64,000 nt of DNA from Bacteroides sp. (GTDB lineage: Bacteria; Bacteroidota; Bacteroidia; Bacteroidales; Muribaculaceae), in assembly GCA_014802435.1 (NCBI GenBank), contig JAAVCG010000005.1, positions 208,699 to 272,698 on the forward strand, given 5' to 3'. Under the pieces are notes generated by a model, which did not search any database, was not told the DNA's origin, and worked only from the letters and a program-made list of their open reading frames with translations. The stretch's first letter is position 1; every line of letters starts with the position of its first letter. The translations under genes were made by a program, and so were the position numbers. Positions 7,048-16,718 of the stretch are shown one piece after another.

Positions 7048-8727
7048 ATGACAGTTAATAATACCGAATCGCCTTCCTTATTGTTTGAAACAAGTTGGGA
7101 AGTATGTAATAAAGTCGGAGGCATCTACGCTGTGCTTTCAACCAAGGCCCGCACCCTCCAGTCGCTTTATAAAGACAAGGTTATATTCGTTGGTCCGGAT
7201 GTCTGGTCCGACGCTTCTCCGTCTCCTTATTTTACTGAGGTGGCTTCAGTCCTCAAGGGCTGGAAGAAATCAGCCGGCCTCCCTGAGGGTGTAACCGTCA
7301 GGGTAGGGCGATGGAATGTTCCCGGACGTCCTATTGCCGTGCTGGTCAAGTTTGACGCTATGTATGACTCCCTGCCGCAACTCTATGGCGAAATGTGGGA
7401 AAAATATGGCGTCGATTCCCTCCATGCCTATGGCGATTATCCTGAGGCTTGCGCTTTTTCTCATGCCGCAGCCCTGGTGATTGAAAGCATTGCCCGCTTC
7501 CTGGGTCATGATGACGGCAAGGGCGTAATCGCTCATTTCGACGAATGGACAACCGGAATGGGACTCCTCCACGTCAAGAGCTATCTCCCCGGAGCCGCTA
7601 CGGTCTTCACCACCCATGCCACCAGCATTGGCCGCTCAATCTGCGGAAACGGCAAAGACCTCTATGCCTATTTCTCAGGCTATAACGGCGACCAGATGGC
7701 TCGCGAACTCAATATGGAAGCCAAACACTCCCTTGAAAAAGCTGCCGCCCATCAGGCCGACTGCTTCACAACGGTCAGCGACGTTACCGCGCGCGAGTGT
7801 GAACAGCTTCTGGAAATTCGCCCCTTGGTCACTCCTAACGGATTCGAAAAAGACTTCGTCCCCAAGACCGCCAAGAAAATGGCCGAGGCGCGTAATGCCG
7901 CTCGCCGCGCTATGATTAAGATGGCTTCGGCCCTTACCGGCGCTGAACTGCCTGACAATACTTTCCTGGTGGCCACTTCCGGACGCTGTGAATACCGAAA
8001 CAAGGGCATTGACGTTTTCCTCGATGCCTGCAATATTGTTCGCCATGAACTGACGGAGACTGACCTTCCCGTTGTCTGCATGATTATGGTGCCCGCTTGG
8101 AGCCGCAATGCCCGTCCCGAACTGGTCGCTGCTATTAATGCGGCTGAAAAGCACGGAATTGCCGACCCCGTAATCACTCATGAGCTGAATAATCCTGATT
8201 CTGATCCCGTTATTAATTCAATCCATCGCCTTGGATTCTCTAATCAGCCCGCCGATAAGCTCCATATGATTTATGTGCCCTGCTATCTCGACGGCTCTGA
8301 CGGCCTATTTGGCGGATTGACTTATTATGACCTCCTTCCCGGTCTGGACGCCACGGTCTTCCCCAGCTATTATGAACCCTGGGGCTACACTCCTATGGAG
8401 TCAGTAGCCTTTGGAGTGCCTACGGTGACCACTTCGCTCAGCGGATTCGGAATGTGGGTTGAAAACGAATTCGGCCATGATTCTTTTGCCGCAAGCGGAG
8501 TTCATGTCAGCGAACGTAACGACGCTAATTACTCTCAGCTTTGTCGCCTCATTGCCTCGCAGCTTGAAGAGATTATCCGCGCCGACGAAAAAACTATTGC
8601 CGCCCTCCGCTCTGCCGCATCCGCTACGGCTGACCGTGCCGACTGGGCCCACTTTATGGAATATTATCTCGTGGCTTATGCCGATGCTCTGAAAGCGGCA
8701 AGCCTGCGTAATATCAATAAAAAATAA
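7048..8727 (+). CDS. Glycogen synthase (GT3-like)
   Basis: 559 residues from the ATG at 7048. The sequence resembles the eukaryotic-type GT3 glycogen synthases found in Bacteroidetes rather than GlgA: LLFETSWEVCNKVGGIYAVL at the start (sugar-nucleotide loop KVGG), HFDEWTTG, TTHATSIGR, TPNGF, and the C-terminal FPSYYEPWGYTPMES with its conserved glutamates. These enzymes transfer glucose from UDP-glucose to glycogen. It is followed 20 bp later by an alpha-glucan phosphorylase, so synthesis and breakdown of storage glycogen are encoded together. A divergent promoter is shared with murF-alr. Confidence 0.92.
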   Translation: MTVNNTESPSLLFETSWEVCNKVGGIYAVLSTKARTLQSLYKDKVIFVGPDVWSDASPSPYFTEVASVLKGWKKSAGLPEGVTVRVGRWNVPGRPIAVLVKFDAMYDSLPQLYGEMWEKYGVDSLHAYGDYPEACAFSHAAALVIESIARFLGHDDGKGVIAHFDEWTTGMGLLHVKSYLPGAATVFTTHATSIGRSICGNGKDLYAYFSGYNGDQMARELNMEAKHSLEKAAAHQADCFTTVSDVTARECEQLLEIRPLVTPNGFEKDFVPKTAKKMAEARNAARRAMIKMASALTGAELPDNTFLVATSGRCEYRNKGIDVFLDACNIVRHELTETDLPVVCMIMVPAWSRNARPELVAAINAAEKHGIADPVITHELNNPDSDPVINSIHRLGFSNQPADKLHMIYVPCYLDGSDGLFGGLTYYDLLPGLDATVFPSYYEPWGYTPMESVAFGVPTVTTSLSGFGMWVENEFGHDSFAASGVHVSERNDANYSQLCRLIASQLEEIIRADEKTIAALRSAASATADRADWAHFMEYYLVAYADALKAASLRNINKK

Positions 8728-8747
8728 AATAAACTAAAATAATACTT

Positions 8748-11303
8748 ATGAAACTTCAAGTCAGCAATTCCAACGCGCCCCAATGGCGTGATGTGACTGT
8801 CAAGACGAATCTTCCCGAGGCTCTTAAGCCCCTGGAAGTCATTGCCCGCAATCTGTGGTGGGTATGGAACAGCGATGGTAAGAACCTTTTCCGCGACCTC
8901 GACCCCAATCTCTGGCGCTCTACCGGTGAAAACCCCGTGATGCTTATCCAGCGTCTCAGCTCTGAACGCCTCCAGGAAATCATTGCCGATGCCGACCTCA
9001 TGGCCCGCATCAAGAAGGTCTACAAGCTCTTCAAGGAATACATGGAAGTCCCCATGCGCTCCGATATCCCCTCCGTTGCCTATTTCTCTATGGAATATGG
9101 CCTCTGCAACGCCCTGAAGATCTATTCCGGTGGTCTCGGTGTGCTCGCCGGTGACTATATTAAGGAAGCAAGTGATAGCCGTGTGCCCATGACTGCCGTC
9201 GGCTTCCTCTATCGCTATGGCTACTTCACTCAGAGCCTCAGCGTTGACGGTCAGCAGATTGCCAACTATGAGCCTCAGAACTTCAATCAGCTCCCCATTG
9301 AGCAGGTAATGAATGAAGACGGCACTCCCATGATTATTGAAGTGCCTTTCCCCACTAACACTGTTTATAGCCACGTTTGGCGCGTCAATGTCGGCCGCAT
9401 GAACCTCTATCTGATGGACACCGACTTTGACATGAACTCTGAATATGACCGCCCCATCACTCACCAGCTCTATGGCGGCGATTGGGAAAACCGCATCAAG
9501 CAGGAATATCTCCTCGGTATCGGCGGTATCATCATGCTCCGCAAACTCGGAATCAACACTGACCTCTATCACGCCAACGAAGGCCACGCCGCTCTGCTCA
9601 ACCTTCAGCGCCTGGTTGAATATATCACCGAGAAACACGTTGACTTCAACGTCGCTCTCGAACTCGTTCGCGCTTCAAGCCTCTATACGGTTCACACTCC
9701 CGTGCCCGCCGGACATGACTACTTCGACGAAGGTCTCGCTAACAAGTATCTCAACCACTTTGCTCCCATCCTTGGCATCTCTTGGCCCGAACTGATGAAC
9801 ATGGGTCGCGAAAACCCTGACAGCGGCGAAAAATTCTCAATGAGCGTATTCGCCCTCAACACCTGTCAGGAAGCCAACGGCGTTTCTTGGCTCCACGGCG
9901 AAGTATCCAAAAAGATGTTTGCCGGCGTTTGGAAAGGCTATGACTGGCGCGAAAGCCACGTTGGATACGTGACTAACGGTGTGCATATGCCCACATGGGC
10001 TGCCTCCGAATGGAAAGCTTTCTATGAAAAGAACCTCGGTCAGCAGCTCTTCTCTCATCAGGACGACCCCAAGGCCTGGCATAACATCTTTGATATGCCC
10101 GAACAGTCAATCTGGGATATGCGCGTCCAGATGAAGAATAAGTTCATCAACTTTGTCAAGCGTGACTTCAAGGCCAAGTGGCTCGCTAACCAGGGTGACC
10201 CCTCTGCCGTCCTCGGTATCCTTGACCGCATCAACCCCAATGCCCTCATCATTGGCTTCGCACGCCGCTTTGCCACTTACAAGCGTGCTCACCTGCTCTT
10301 CACTGATCTTGACCGTCTGGCCAAGATTGTCAATAACGAAAAGTGCCCCGTGCAGTTCGTATTCTCCGGCAAGGCTCACCCCGCCGATGGTGCAGGCCAG
10401 GGCCTCATCAAGCGCATCATGGAAATCAGCCGTATGCCCCAGTTCCTCGGCAAGATTATCTTCCTTGAAGACTACAACATGATCGTGGCCAAGCGCCTTG
10501 TAACGGGCGTTGACATCTGGCTCAATACTCCTACTCGTCCGCTCGAAGCATCCGGCACCTCCGGCGAAAAGGCCCTCATGAACGGCGTGCTCAACTTCTC
10601 AGTCCTCGACGGCTGGTGGTATGAAGGCTATAAGTTTGACGAAGAAGGCGGTTGGGCGCTCACTGATAAGCGCACCTATACTGACCAGGCTCAGCAAGAT
10701 AAACTCGATGCCGCTACAATCTACTCTATGCTCGAAAACGAGATTATCCCCCTCTACTTCGACAAGAACTCTTCAGGCTACTCGCCCAAGTGGATTCAGC
10801 GCATCAAGAACTCTCTGGGTCACATCGCTCCGCACTTCACCATGACCCGCATGATCAATGACTATATTGACCGCTTCTACACCAAGGAAGCCAAGCGCTC
10901 CGCTCTCCTGCAGGCTAATGACTATGCCCTGGCTAAGGAAATCGCCGCTTGGAAGCAGAGTGTCGCTGAAAAGTGGGATGGCGTGAAGGTCCTCTCCGTT
11001 GAGGATGACGGCATGGCCGCAAGCGTTACCGGCACCAAGCATACCGCAACCGTCGTTCTTGACACTAACGGCCTCGCTAACGACCTCGGAGTGGAATGCG
11101 TCGCCTTCCGCAGCGAAGACGGCGAAGAGCAGTTCTCTGAAGTTGTCGCCCTCAAGCCCGTCAAGACTGAAGGAAACATCGTAACCTATCAGCTTGACCA
11201 TGAGCTGAGCGAACCCGGTGTGTTCCGCTATGCCTTCCGAATTTATCCCTCTAACCCCGCACTGCCTCATCGTCAGGACTTCGCGTGGGTCCGCTGGATC
11301 TGA
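8748..11303 (+). CDS. glgP: Alpha-glucan (glycogen) phosphorylase
   Basis: 851 residues. It is the short alpha-glucan phosphorylase subfamily (GT35) widespread in bacteria: YFSMEYGL, SGGLGVLAGDYIKEASD, the substrate loop YHANEGHAAL, and the PLP lysine in EASGTSGEKALMNG (about K608, where most relatives have SGMK) followed by LDGWW. It releases glucose-1-phosphate from alpha-1,4-glucans with phosphate. The C-terminal 100 residues are variable. It forms an operon with the preceding glycogen synthase and ends at a strong terminator. Confidence 0.95.
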   Translation: MKLQVSNSNAPQWRDVTVKTNLPEALKPLEVIARNLWWVWNSDGKNLFRDLDPNLWRSTGENPVMLIQRLSSERLQEIIADADLMARIKKVYKLFKEYMEVPMRSDIPSVAYFSMEYGLCNALKIYSGGLGVLAGDYIKEASDSRVPMTAVGFLYRYGYFTQSLSVDGQQIANYEPQNFNQLPIEQVMNEDGTPMIIEVPFPTNTVYSHVWRVNVGRMNLYLMDTDFDMNSEYDRPITHQLYGGDWENRIKQEYLLGIGGIIMLRKLGINTDLYHANEGHAALLNLQRLVEYITEKHVDFNVALELVRASSLYTVHTPVPAGHDYFDEGLANKYLNHFAPILGISWPELMNMGRENPDSGEKFSMSVFALNTCQEANGVSWLHGEVSKKMFAGVWKGYDWRESHVGYVTNGVHMPTWAASEWKAFYEKNLGQQLFSHQDDPKAWHNIFDMPEQSIWDMRVQMKNKFINFVKRDFKAKWLANQGDPSAVLGILDRINPNALIIGFARRFATYKRAHLLFTDLDRLAKIVNNEKCPVQFVFSGKAHPADGAGQGLIKRIMEISRMPQFLGKIIFLEDYNMIVAKRLVTGVDIWLNTPTRPLEASGTSGEKALMNGVLNFSVLDGWWYEGYKFDEEGGWALTDKRTYTDQAQQDKLDAATIYSMLENEIIPLYFDKNSSGYSPKWIQRIKNSLGHIAPHFTMTRMINDYIDRFYTKEAKRSALLQANDYALAKEIAAWKQSVAEKWDGVKVLSVEDDGMAASVTGTKHTATVVLDTNGLANDLGVECVAFRSEDGEEQFSEVVALKPVKTEGNIVTYQLDHELSEPGVFRYAFRIYPSNPALPHRQDFAWVRWI

Positions 11304-11316
11304 TAACCCCCTATCT

Positions 11317-11358
11317 CTGAGAGATAAGAGCCTCAAACTCTTATCTCTCAGTTTTTTT
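11317..11358 (+). terminator. Terminator after glgP
   Basis: Perfect 14-bp stem CTGAGAGATAAGAG, 7-nt loop, complementary arm (11338-11351), then seven T. Confidence 0.92.
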
Positions 11359-11400
11359 ATTTATTTCATCTTTTAATCTTAAAGCAACTACTTCACTAAA

Positions 11401-12813
11401 ATGGGAGGCTTTTTCGGAGTCGCCGCCAAGTCAAAGTGTCGCACTGACCTCTTTTATGGCGTAGACTATAATTCCCACCTGGGCACCCGCCGCGGTGGAA
11501 TGGTGACATTTGATGCCGCCAATCAGCGCTTTTGCCGCAAAATTCATTCGCTGGAAAGCACTTACTTTCGAACCAAGTTTGAATCCGAACTCGCCAAGTT
11601 TGATGGCGATACCGGAATAGGTGTGATCAGCGATACTGATCCGCAACCGATTATCATTAACAGCCATCTCGGCAAGTTCGCTATCGTCACTGTGGCCAAG
11701 GTTTGTAACCTCGACGAGCTTGAACGCGAACTCCTTGACAAGGGTGTCCACTTTGGCGAGCTCAGCTCCGGTCGAACCAATCAGACCGAACTCATTGCCC
11801 TCCTTATCAATCAGGGAAAAACTTTTGCCGAAGGCATTGAAATTGTCTATAACAAAATCAAAGGCTCTGCCTCCTTGCTGATTCTGACTGAGAATAACTC
11901 AATCATTGCTGCGCGTGACCATCTGGGCCGTACTCCTATTATTCTGGGCCGGAAGGACGGCGCCTGGGCCGCAACTTCTGAAAGCACCGCGTTCCCCAAT
12001 CTCGGCTATGAATATGTCCGTGACCTCGGCCCCGGCGAAATCGTCGAGATTAAGGCTGACGGAGTCAAGCAGTTACGCGCCCCCGGCTCTGAAATGCAGA
12101 TTTGCTCATTCCTCTGGGTCTATTATGGATTCCCCACTTCAAGCTATGAGGGTCATAACGTTGAAGAAACCAGATTCGCCTCCGGATTTGCCATGGGCCA
12201 ATCTGACCCCACTGAAGTTGACTGTGCCTGCGGTATCCCTGACTCCGGTACCGGCATGGCATTAGGTTATGCCGCCGGACATGGTGTGCCTTACCACCGC
12301 TGCATCTGCAAGTACACTCCGACCTGGCCCCGCTCCTTCACTCCCGCCGACCAGTCAATGCGCTCCCTCGTCGCCAAGATGAAACTTGTCCCCAATCGCG
12401 CTATGCTTCAGGGAAAACGCGCCCTTTTCTGTGATGACTCCATCGTGCGCGGCACTCAGCTCAATGACAATGTCAAGGAGCTCTATGATTGCGGCGCCAA
12501 GGAAGTGCATATGCGCATTGCGTGCCCTCCGCTGATTTATGGCTGCAAGTATGTTGGCTTCACTTCCTCCAAGAGCGATATGGAACTGCTGACCCGTCGG
12601 GTAATCGAAGAGCTCGAAGGCTCTCCTGACGCTCATCTTGATGAGTATGCCACTACGGATTCACCCCGTTATAATGCCATGGTTGAGAAGATCCGCAGCC
12701 ATTTCGGCCTGACTTCCCTCAAGTTCAACCCCATTGAAACCCTGGTTGAGAGCATTGGCCTCCCCAAGTGCAAAATCTGCACCCATTGCTTCGACGGCTC
12801 CTCTCATTTCTAA
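11401..12813 (+). CDS. purF: Amidophosphoribosyltransferase homologue lacking the nucleophile Cys
   Basis: 470 residues. N-terminal Ntn glutaminase-like domain (about 1-230) and C-terminal phosphoribosyltransferase domain with the PRPP loop ALFCDDSIVRGTQ (about 348-360). PurF makes phosphoribosylamine, the first step of purine synthesis. The N-terminus is MGGFFG where active glutaminases have MCGI, so the Cys nucleophile is absent. Cysteines in MQICSFLWVYYG, LIYGCKYVG and the C-terminal CKICTHC occur where B. subtilis PurF binds its Fe-S cluster, so a cluster is plausible. The MGGFFG form is familiar from Bacteroidetes and probably ammonia-dependent or with another role; a second PurF may exist elsewhere. 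Confidence 0.85.
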   Translation: MGGFFGVAAKSKCRTDLFYGVDYNSHLGTRRGGMVTFDAANQRFCRKIHSLESTYFRTKFESELAKFDGDTGIGVISDTDPQPIIINSHLGKFAIVTVAKVCNLDELERELLDKGVHFGELSSGRTNQTELIALLINQGKTFAEGIEIVYNKIKGSASLLILTENNSIIAARDHLGRTPIILGRKDGAWAATSESTAFPNLGYEYVRDLGPGEIVEIKADGVKQLRAPGSEMQICSFLWVYYGFPTSSYEGHNVEETRFASGFAMGQSDPTEVDCACGIPDSGTGMALGYAAGHGVPYHRCICKYTPTWPRSFTPADQSMRSLVAKMKLVPNRAMLQGKRALFCDDSIVRGTQLNDNVKELYDCGAKEVHMRIACPPLIYGCKYVGFTSSKSDMELLTRRVIEELEGSPDAHLDEYATTDSPRYNAMVEKIRSHFGLTSLKFNPIETLVESIGLPKCKICTHCFDGSSHF

Positions 12814-12835
12814 AGAAAAGCAACATTCAACAAAC

Positions 12836-12870
12836 GACCCGCCCTGACATTTTCTCAGGGCGGGTCTCGT
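12836..12870 (+). terminator. Terminator after the PurF homologue
   Basis: Perfect 12-bp stem GACCCGCCCTGA, loop CATTTTC, complementary arm (12855-12866), then a T-rich tail. It may also stop the convergent YeaO-like gene, which ends at 12875. Confidence 0.85.
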
Positions 12871-12874
12871 TTTG

Positions 12875-13231
12875 CTACTGAGTAAGTAGTATCTGTTTAA
12901 GCACTATTGCATTATTATGCGTCCGGTCATGTGATGAGTACAGAAGCGTCACTTTTGGCTTGTCCGCCAACTGTTTTTTCAATTCTTTAACTGCCGGATT
13001 ACCGGATAATTCCTTCTTGTAGCGTTCTGTAAACTCCGCCCATCTCTCATTCGGGTCCGCGTGAAACCATTCGCGAAGTTCTGTTGAGGGAGATATCTCC
13101 TTTTCCCATATATCATAGTGGAATGTAGCGTGTGACAGTCCCCGGGGCCAAAGCCTGTCAATGTACACTCTGAATCCATCACTCGCTTCTGCCTGATCAT
13201 AGGCGCGTTTTAGTTCAATTATCTGTTTCAT
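12875..13231 (-). CDS. DUF488 / YeaO-family protein
   Basis: 118 residues. Family hallmarks are RVYIDRLWPRGL, WFHADPNERWAEFTERY and VTLLYSSHDRTHNNA. The family has no firmly established function. The gene stands alone, divergent from clpB with about 106 bp between start codons. Confidence 0.85.
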   Translation of the reverse strand: MKQIIELKRAYDQAEASDGFRVYIDRLWPRGLSHATFHYDIWEKEISPSTELREWFHADPNERWAEFTERYKKELSGNPAVKELKKQLADKPKVTLLYSSHDRTHNNAIVLKQILLTQ

Positions 13232-13282
13232 AGTATTTCTCTAACGATACCCGGAGATATTTAGTTCTTCCCGTTAAACTTT

Positions 13283-13297
13283 TGGCACGCTTTTTGC
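13283..13297 (+). promoter_or_regulatory. Sigma-54-type promoter of clpB
   Basis: Reads TGGCACG-CTTT-TTGC: the -24 GG (13284-13285) and -12 GC (13296-13297) are 12 bp apart, as sigma-54 requires. No TAnnTTTG box is seen in the same region. The clpB ATG is 41 bp after the final C. Confidence 0.65.
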
Positions 13298-13337
13298 GTT
13301 ATTTTAACAGAAAATGAAACTTATTTAATCAAAAGCT

Positions 13338-15926
13338 ATGAATTTCAATAACTTCACAATTAAGTCGCAAGAAGCGATTCAGAAGGCCGTAGAGCTGACT
13401 CGTGGAGCCGGACAGCAGAGCATTGAACCTCTGCATCTGCTCAAGGGGGTAGTGGAGGAAGGTGACTCGCTGGTTAAGTATATTTTCCAGAAAGTTGGCG
13501 CCAACCTCCCTTTGACGCTGCGCAACCTTGACTCTGCCATTGCCGCCCTCCCCAGGGTGACAGGCAGTGAGCCTTATTTAAGCCGTGAGAGCAATGATGT
13601 GCTCCAACGCGCTCTCGACATTGCTAAGAAACAAGGCGATGAGTATGTAACCCTTGAAGCCATTCTGATGGCTCTCTTTGTGGTTAACTCGTCGGCCTCT
13701 CAAATCCTTAAAGATGCCGGACTCACTGAAAAGGAACTCCAGGCTGCAATTGATGAGCTCCGAAAAGGTAAGAAAGCCACTGACCAGAGCGCCGAGGATA
13801 CCTATAACGCGCTCTCAAAGTATGCTATCAACCTCAATGAGCGTGCTCGCGCCGGTAAGCTTGACCCCGTCATCGGACGTGACGAGGAAATCCGCCGTGT
13901 ACTCCAGATTCTTTCACGCCGTACAAAAAACAACCCTATGCTCATTGGTGAACCGGGTACCGGTAAGACCGCCATTGCCGAGGGACTTGCACAGCGAATT
14001 ATTCGCGGAGATGTCCCTGAAAATCTTCGCTCTAAGCAGATTTTCTCCCTTGATATGGGTGCCCTCGTTGCCGGCGCTAAGTATAAAGGCGAATTTGAAG
14101 AACGCCTGAAAGCCATTGTCAACGAAGTCACTCAGAGTGATGGCGAGATTATCCTCTTCATTGATGAAATCCATACTCTCGTCGGTGCCGGCAAGGGTGA
14201 GGGAGCCATGGATGCCGCAAATATTCTCAAGCCGGCATTGGCTCGTGGCGAACTGCGCTCAATCGGTGCTACCACTCTTGATGAATACCAGAAATACTTC
14301 GAAAAGGATAAAGCCCTTGAGCGTCGTTTCCAGAAAGTAATGGTCAACGAACCTGACGAAATGAGCGCCATTGCTATTCTCCGCGGACTGAAGGAGCGTT
14401 ATGAAAACCATCATAAGGTGCGTATCCGTGACGAAGCGATTATTGCCGCCGTTCAGCTCTCTGAACGTTACATTACTGACCGTTTCCTCCCTGATAAGGC
14501 CATTGACCTCATTGATGAAGCCGCCTCAAAGCTGCGCCTTGAAGTTGACTCTGTGCCTCAGGCCCTCGACGATATTGTTCGCCGCATTGCCCAGAAGGAA
14601 ATTGAGCGTGAAGCCATCAAGCGTGAAGGCGACGAACCCAAGGTCAAGACCATTGAAAAGGAGCTGGCCGAACTTCGCGATGAAGAAAAGGAATTCCGCT
14701 CCAAATGGCAAGTGGAAAAGGACCTCATCAATAAGATTCAGCAAAACAAGATTGACATTGAGCAGCTTAACTTCGAAGCCGAACGCGCCGAGCGTGAAGG
14801 CGACTATGGAAAGGTGGCTGAAATCCGTTACTCCCGAATTAAGGAGAAGGAAAACGAAAACGCCTCCATTCAGGAGCAACTCAAAATGATGCAGGGCGAA
14901 CACGCGCTCATCAAGGAAGAAGTGGATGCCGACGATATTGCCGGAGTAGTTTCCCGCTGGACCGGAATCCCCGTAATGAAGATGGTTCAGAGCGAAAAGG
15001 AAAAGCTCCTTCATCTTGAAGAGGAACTCCACGAAAGAGTGGTTGGCCAAAACGATGCTATCGCTGCAATCGCTGATGCCGTGCGCCGCTCGCGTGCCGG
15101 ATTGAATGACCCCCGACGTCCTATCGGTTCATTCATCTTCCTCGGTACTACCGGTGTCGGTAAGACGGAGCTGGCAAAGGCCCTTGCCGAATATCTCTTC
15201 GATGATGAAAACATGATGACCCGTATCGACATGAGTGAATATCAGGAGAAACACGCCGTCAGCCGTCTGGTCGGAGCGCCTCCGGGATATGTCGGTTACG
15301 ATGAAGGCGGTCAGCTGACCGAGGCCGTGCGCCGCAAACCTTACAGCGTTGTCCTCTTCGATGAGATTGAAAAAGCTCACCCTGACGTCTTCAATATCCT
15401 CCTCCAGGTGCTCGACGATGGACGTCTGACTGATAATAAAGGCCGTCTTGTAAACTTCAAGAACACCATTATCATCATGACCTCTAACATGGGCTCTAAC
15501 GTTATCCGCGATAACTTCGCCAAGATGACTGAGGATAACCGCCTCGAGACCATTGAAAAGACCAAGCAGGAAGTCCTTGATATGCTCAAACAGACCATTC
15601 GCCCAGAATTCCTCAACCGTATCGACGAAACTATCATGTTCACGCCGCTCAACGAAAAGGAAATTGAAGAAATCGTTGGTCTGCAAATCAAGAGCATTCA
15701 GAAGATGCTCGCCACTAATGGCGTTGAACTCCGCGTTACTCCTGCCGCAATGCATTATCTGGCCGAGGAAGGTTACGACCCCGAATTTGGTGCGCGTCCC
15801 GTCAAGAGAGCAATCCATCGTCTGGTCCTCAACCAACTCTCAAAGGATATTCTCGCCCAGAAAGTCAACAAAGACAAACCCATCATCATTGACGTCAAGG
15901 ACGATCAACTCATCTTTGAAAACTAA
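13338..15926 (+). CDS. clpB: ATP-dependent protein disaggregase ClpB
   Basis: 862 residues, full length. Order: Clp N-domain (1-150), first AAA+ domain with Walker A GEPGTGKT (about residue 205), coiled-coil middle domain (about 400-530; many charged residues), second AAA+ domain with GTTGVGKTE (about 604) and the C-terminal small domain. No IGF/L tripeptide loop for ClpP binding is seen, consistent with ClpB rather than ClpA/C. ClpB works with DnaK to pull proteins out of aggregates. The gene is monocistronic, with a sigma-54-like promoter and its own terminator. Confidence 0.97.
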   Translation: MNFNNFTIKSQEAIQKAVELTRGAGQQSIEPLHLLKGVVEEGDSLVKYIFQKVGANLPLTLRNLDSAIAALPRVTGSEPYLSRESNDVLQRALDIAKKQGDEYVTLEAILMALFVVNSSASQILKDAGLTEKELQAAIDELRKGKKATDQSAEDTYNALSKYAINLNERARAGKLDPVIGRDEEIRRVLQILSRRTKNNPMLIGEPGTGKTAIAEGLAQRIIRGDVPENLRSKQIFSLDMGALVAGAKYKGEFEERLKAIVNEVTQSDGEIILFIDEIHTLVGAGKGEGAMDAANILKPALARGELRSIGATTLDEYQKYFEKDKALERRFQKVMVNEPDEMSAIAILRGLKERYENHHKVRIRDEAIIAAVQLSERYITDRFLPDKAIDLIDEAASKLRLEVDSVPQALDDIVRRIAQKEIEREAIKREGDEPKVKTIEKELAELRDEEKEFRSKWQVEKDLINKIQQNKIDIEQLNFEAERAEREGDYGKVAEIRYSRIKEKENENASIQEQLKMMQGEHALIKEEVDADDIAGVVSRWTGIPVMKMVQSEKEKLLHLEEELHERVVGQNDAIAAIADAVRRSRAGLNDPRRPIGSFIFLGTTGVGKTELAKALAEYLFDDENMMTRIDMSEYQEKHAVSRLVGAPPGYVGYDEGGQLTEAVRRKPYSVVLFDEIEKAHPDVFNILLQVLDDGRLTDNKGRLVNFKNTIIIMTSNMGSNVIRDNFAKMTEDNRLETIEKTKQEVLDMLKQTIRPEFLNRIDETIMFTPLNEKEIEEIVGLQIKSIQKMLATNGVELRVTPAAMHYLAEEGYDPEFGARPVKRAIHRLVLNQLSKDILAQKVNKDKPIIIDVKDDQLIFEN

Positions 15927-15947
15927 CATTCAACCTGATTCCAATCT

Positions 15948-15990
15948 GTTAAGCCGGAAGCCACTCCAAGCTCCCGGCTTAACTTTTTTG
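15948..15990 (+). terminator. Terminator after clpB
   Basis: 10-bp stem GTTAAGCCGG with a 16-nt loop and complementary arm (15974-15983), followed by six T. Confidence 0.85.
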
Positions 15991-15992
15991 TG

Positions 15993-16019
15993 AGCTTTCA
16001 CCCGGTTTCGGCGAAAGCT
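15993..16019. promoter_or_regulatory. Candidate WYL operator, site 1
   Basis: Inverted repeat AGCTTTCAC-N9-GCGAAAGCT, extended by one G-A-G/C-T-C flank on each side. Five bases later comes TAATTTTG (16025-16032), a -7 box match. A repeat of the same design and the same 5-bp spacing to a -7 box precedes the WYL regulator gene at 18626. Confidence 0.6.
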
Positions 16020-16024
16020 CACAC

Positions 16025-16071
16025 TAATTTTGCACCATATTTGGATGATAAACAAAAATTACGTACCTTTG
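16025..16071 (+). promoter_or_regulatory. Two candidate promoters before the structured RNA
   Basis: The first is the operator-linked -7 box TAATTTTG (16025-16032), without a clear -33. The second has TTTG (16040-16043), 20 bp, TACCTTTG (16064-16071) and would start RNA near 16075, just ahead of the structured element. Confidence 0.55.
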
Positions 16072-16075
16072 CAAC

Positions 16076-16264
16076 GTCAAGAGAGACAACATAATGAGAA
16101 AGAAAGTGCCTTGTTTCTTGTGAAATCGCCAAATTTTCATCCTCTAAGAAGTGTACAAGGCGCGGAGCAACTCATATCAAAAATATGGGTTGCCATCCGT
16201 GCGTACACCCGGGTGTTTGGCGATACCCTCAAGAAACGCAAGGACGGCAACCCACTTTCTATTA
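16076..16264 (+). ncRNA. Long structured RNA, candidate 6S RNA
   Basis: Paired segments nest into one long hairpin: 16101-16108/16253-16260 (8 bp), 16110-16113/16239-16242, 16114-16120/16230-16236, 16125-16133/16216-16224 (9 bp), then an asymmetric open region (17 nt on the 5' side, 7 nt on the 3' side), then 16151-16156/16203-16208, 16160-16165/16197-16202 and 16167-16177/16183-16193 with a 5-nt loop. A closing stem, single-stranded central bubble and apical stem within about 190 nt is the 6S RNA plan; Bacteroidetes have such RNAs. A promoter lies just upstream. An alternative stem, 16187-16203 with 16237-16253 (15 of 17 paired), competes with it. No terminator is seen, so it could instead be a leader of the downstream genes. 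Confidence 0.5.
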
Positions 16265-16322
16265 CCAACCCCTAACCCCTCCAACCGGCTGCCCACGGAG
16301 ACTTAAATTTCAAAATATTATT

Positions 16323-16655
16323 ATGTTTTTTAATGTACCAATATTGTTACTAATTACAATCGCACTCCTATTTGCAATTGCTGGTTATGTATCAGCTAAG
16401 AAAAAAAACAGAAATCCCATGCTGTGGGCTGTGATTTGCTTTTTGTCTGATTTATTTGGATTGATTGTATTGTTATGTTCAAGTCCGCTTGAATATAATG
16501 AGGAATTAGATTATTCCGAATCTGATACATTAGGTTGGATAATGCTTTTCATAGCATTTGCTTTATTTTACCTCTCATTTGATTATGGGTGGAATGCCGC
16601 AAAGGAGTATAATGACGCAATGCGATGGAAATTATACATGCAAATGATGCAGTAA
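16323..16655 (+). CDS. Small membrane protein of unknown function
   Basis: 110 residues from the ATG at 16323. Open frame continues upstream, but that part lies in the structured RNA and reads as low-complexity non-protein-like sequence, so the internal start is chosen. There are three hydrophobic segments (about residues 3-22, 32-50 and 75-92) and a Lys/Asn-rich loop (KKKNRN). The codon use is strongly AT-rich compared with flanking genes. It heads a short row of AT-rich genes and may be horizontally acquired. Confidence 0.65.
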   Translation: MFFNVPILLLITIALLFAIAGYVSAKKKNRNPMLWAVICFLSDLFGLIVLLCSSPLEYNEELDYSESDTLGWIMLFIAFALFYLSFDYGWNAAKEYNDAMRWKLYMQMMQ

Positions 16656-16718
16656 TTATGCCAGATTGAAATCGTTAGGAAGAAAAGAAAATATATGGCA
16701 GTGAATAGTGATTCTACT

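Noticed and set aside
8676..9638. 320-codon antisense frame inside glgP
   Set aside because: It mirrors codon bias of the real gene, shows no protein family features and has no promoter.
15129..15836. 235-codon antisense frame inside clpB
   Set aside because: Shadow of the strongly biased clpB coding strand; it has no recognisable domain.
16094..16123. A 9-codon frame (MRKKVPCFL) that could be an attenuator leader peptide before the structured region
   Set aside because: Its 3' half is fully used as one strand of the nested hairpin, there is no run of codons for one amino acid and no terminator hairpin with T run follows; a structural RNA explains the bases better.
16187..16253. tRNA-like 8-bp acceptor stem GGGTTGCC/GGCAACCC
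   Set aside because: There is no TpsiC loop, anticodon arm or D-loop consensus between the arms.
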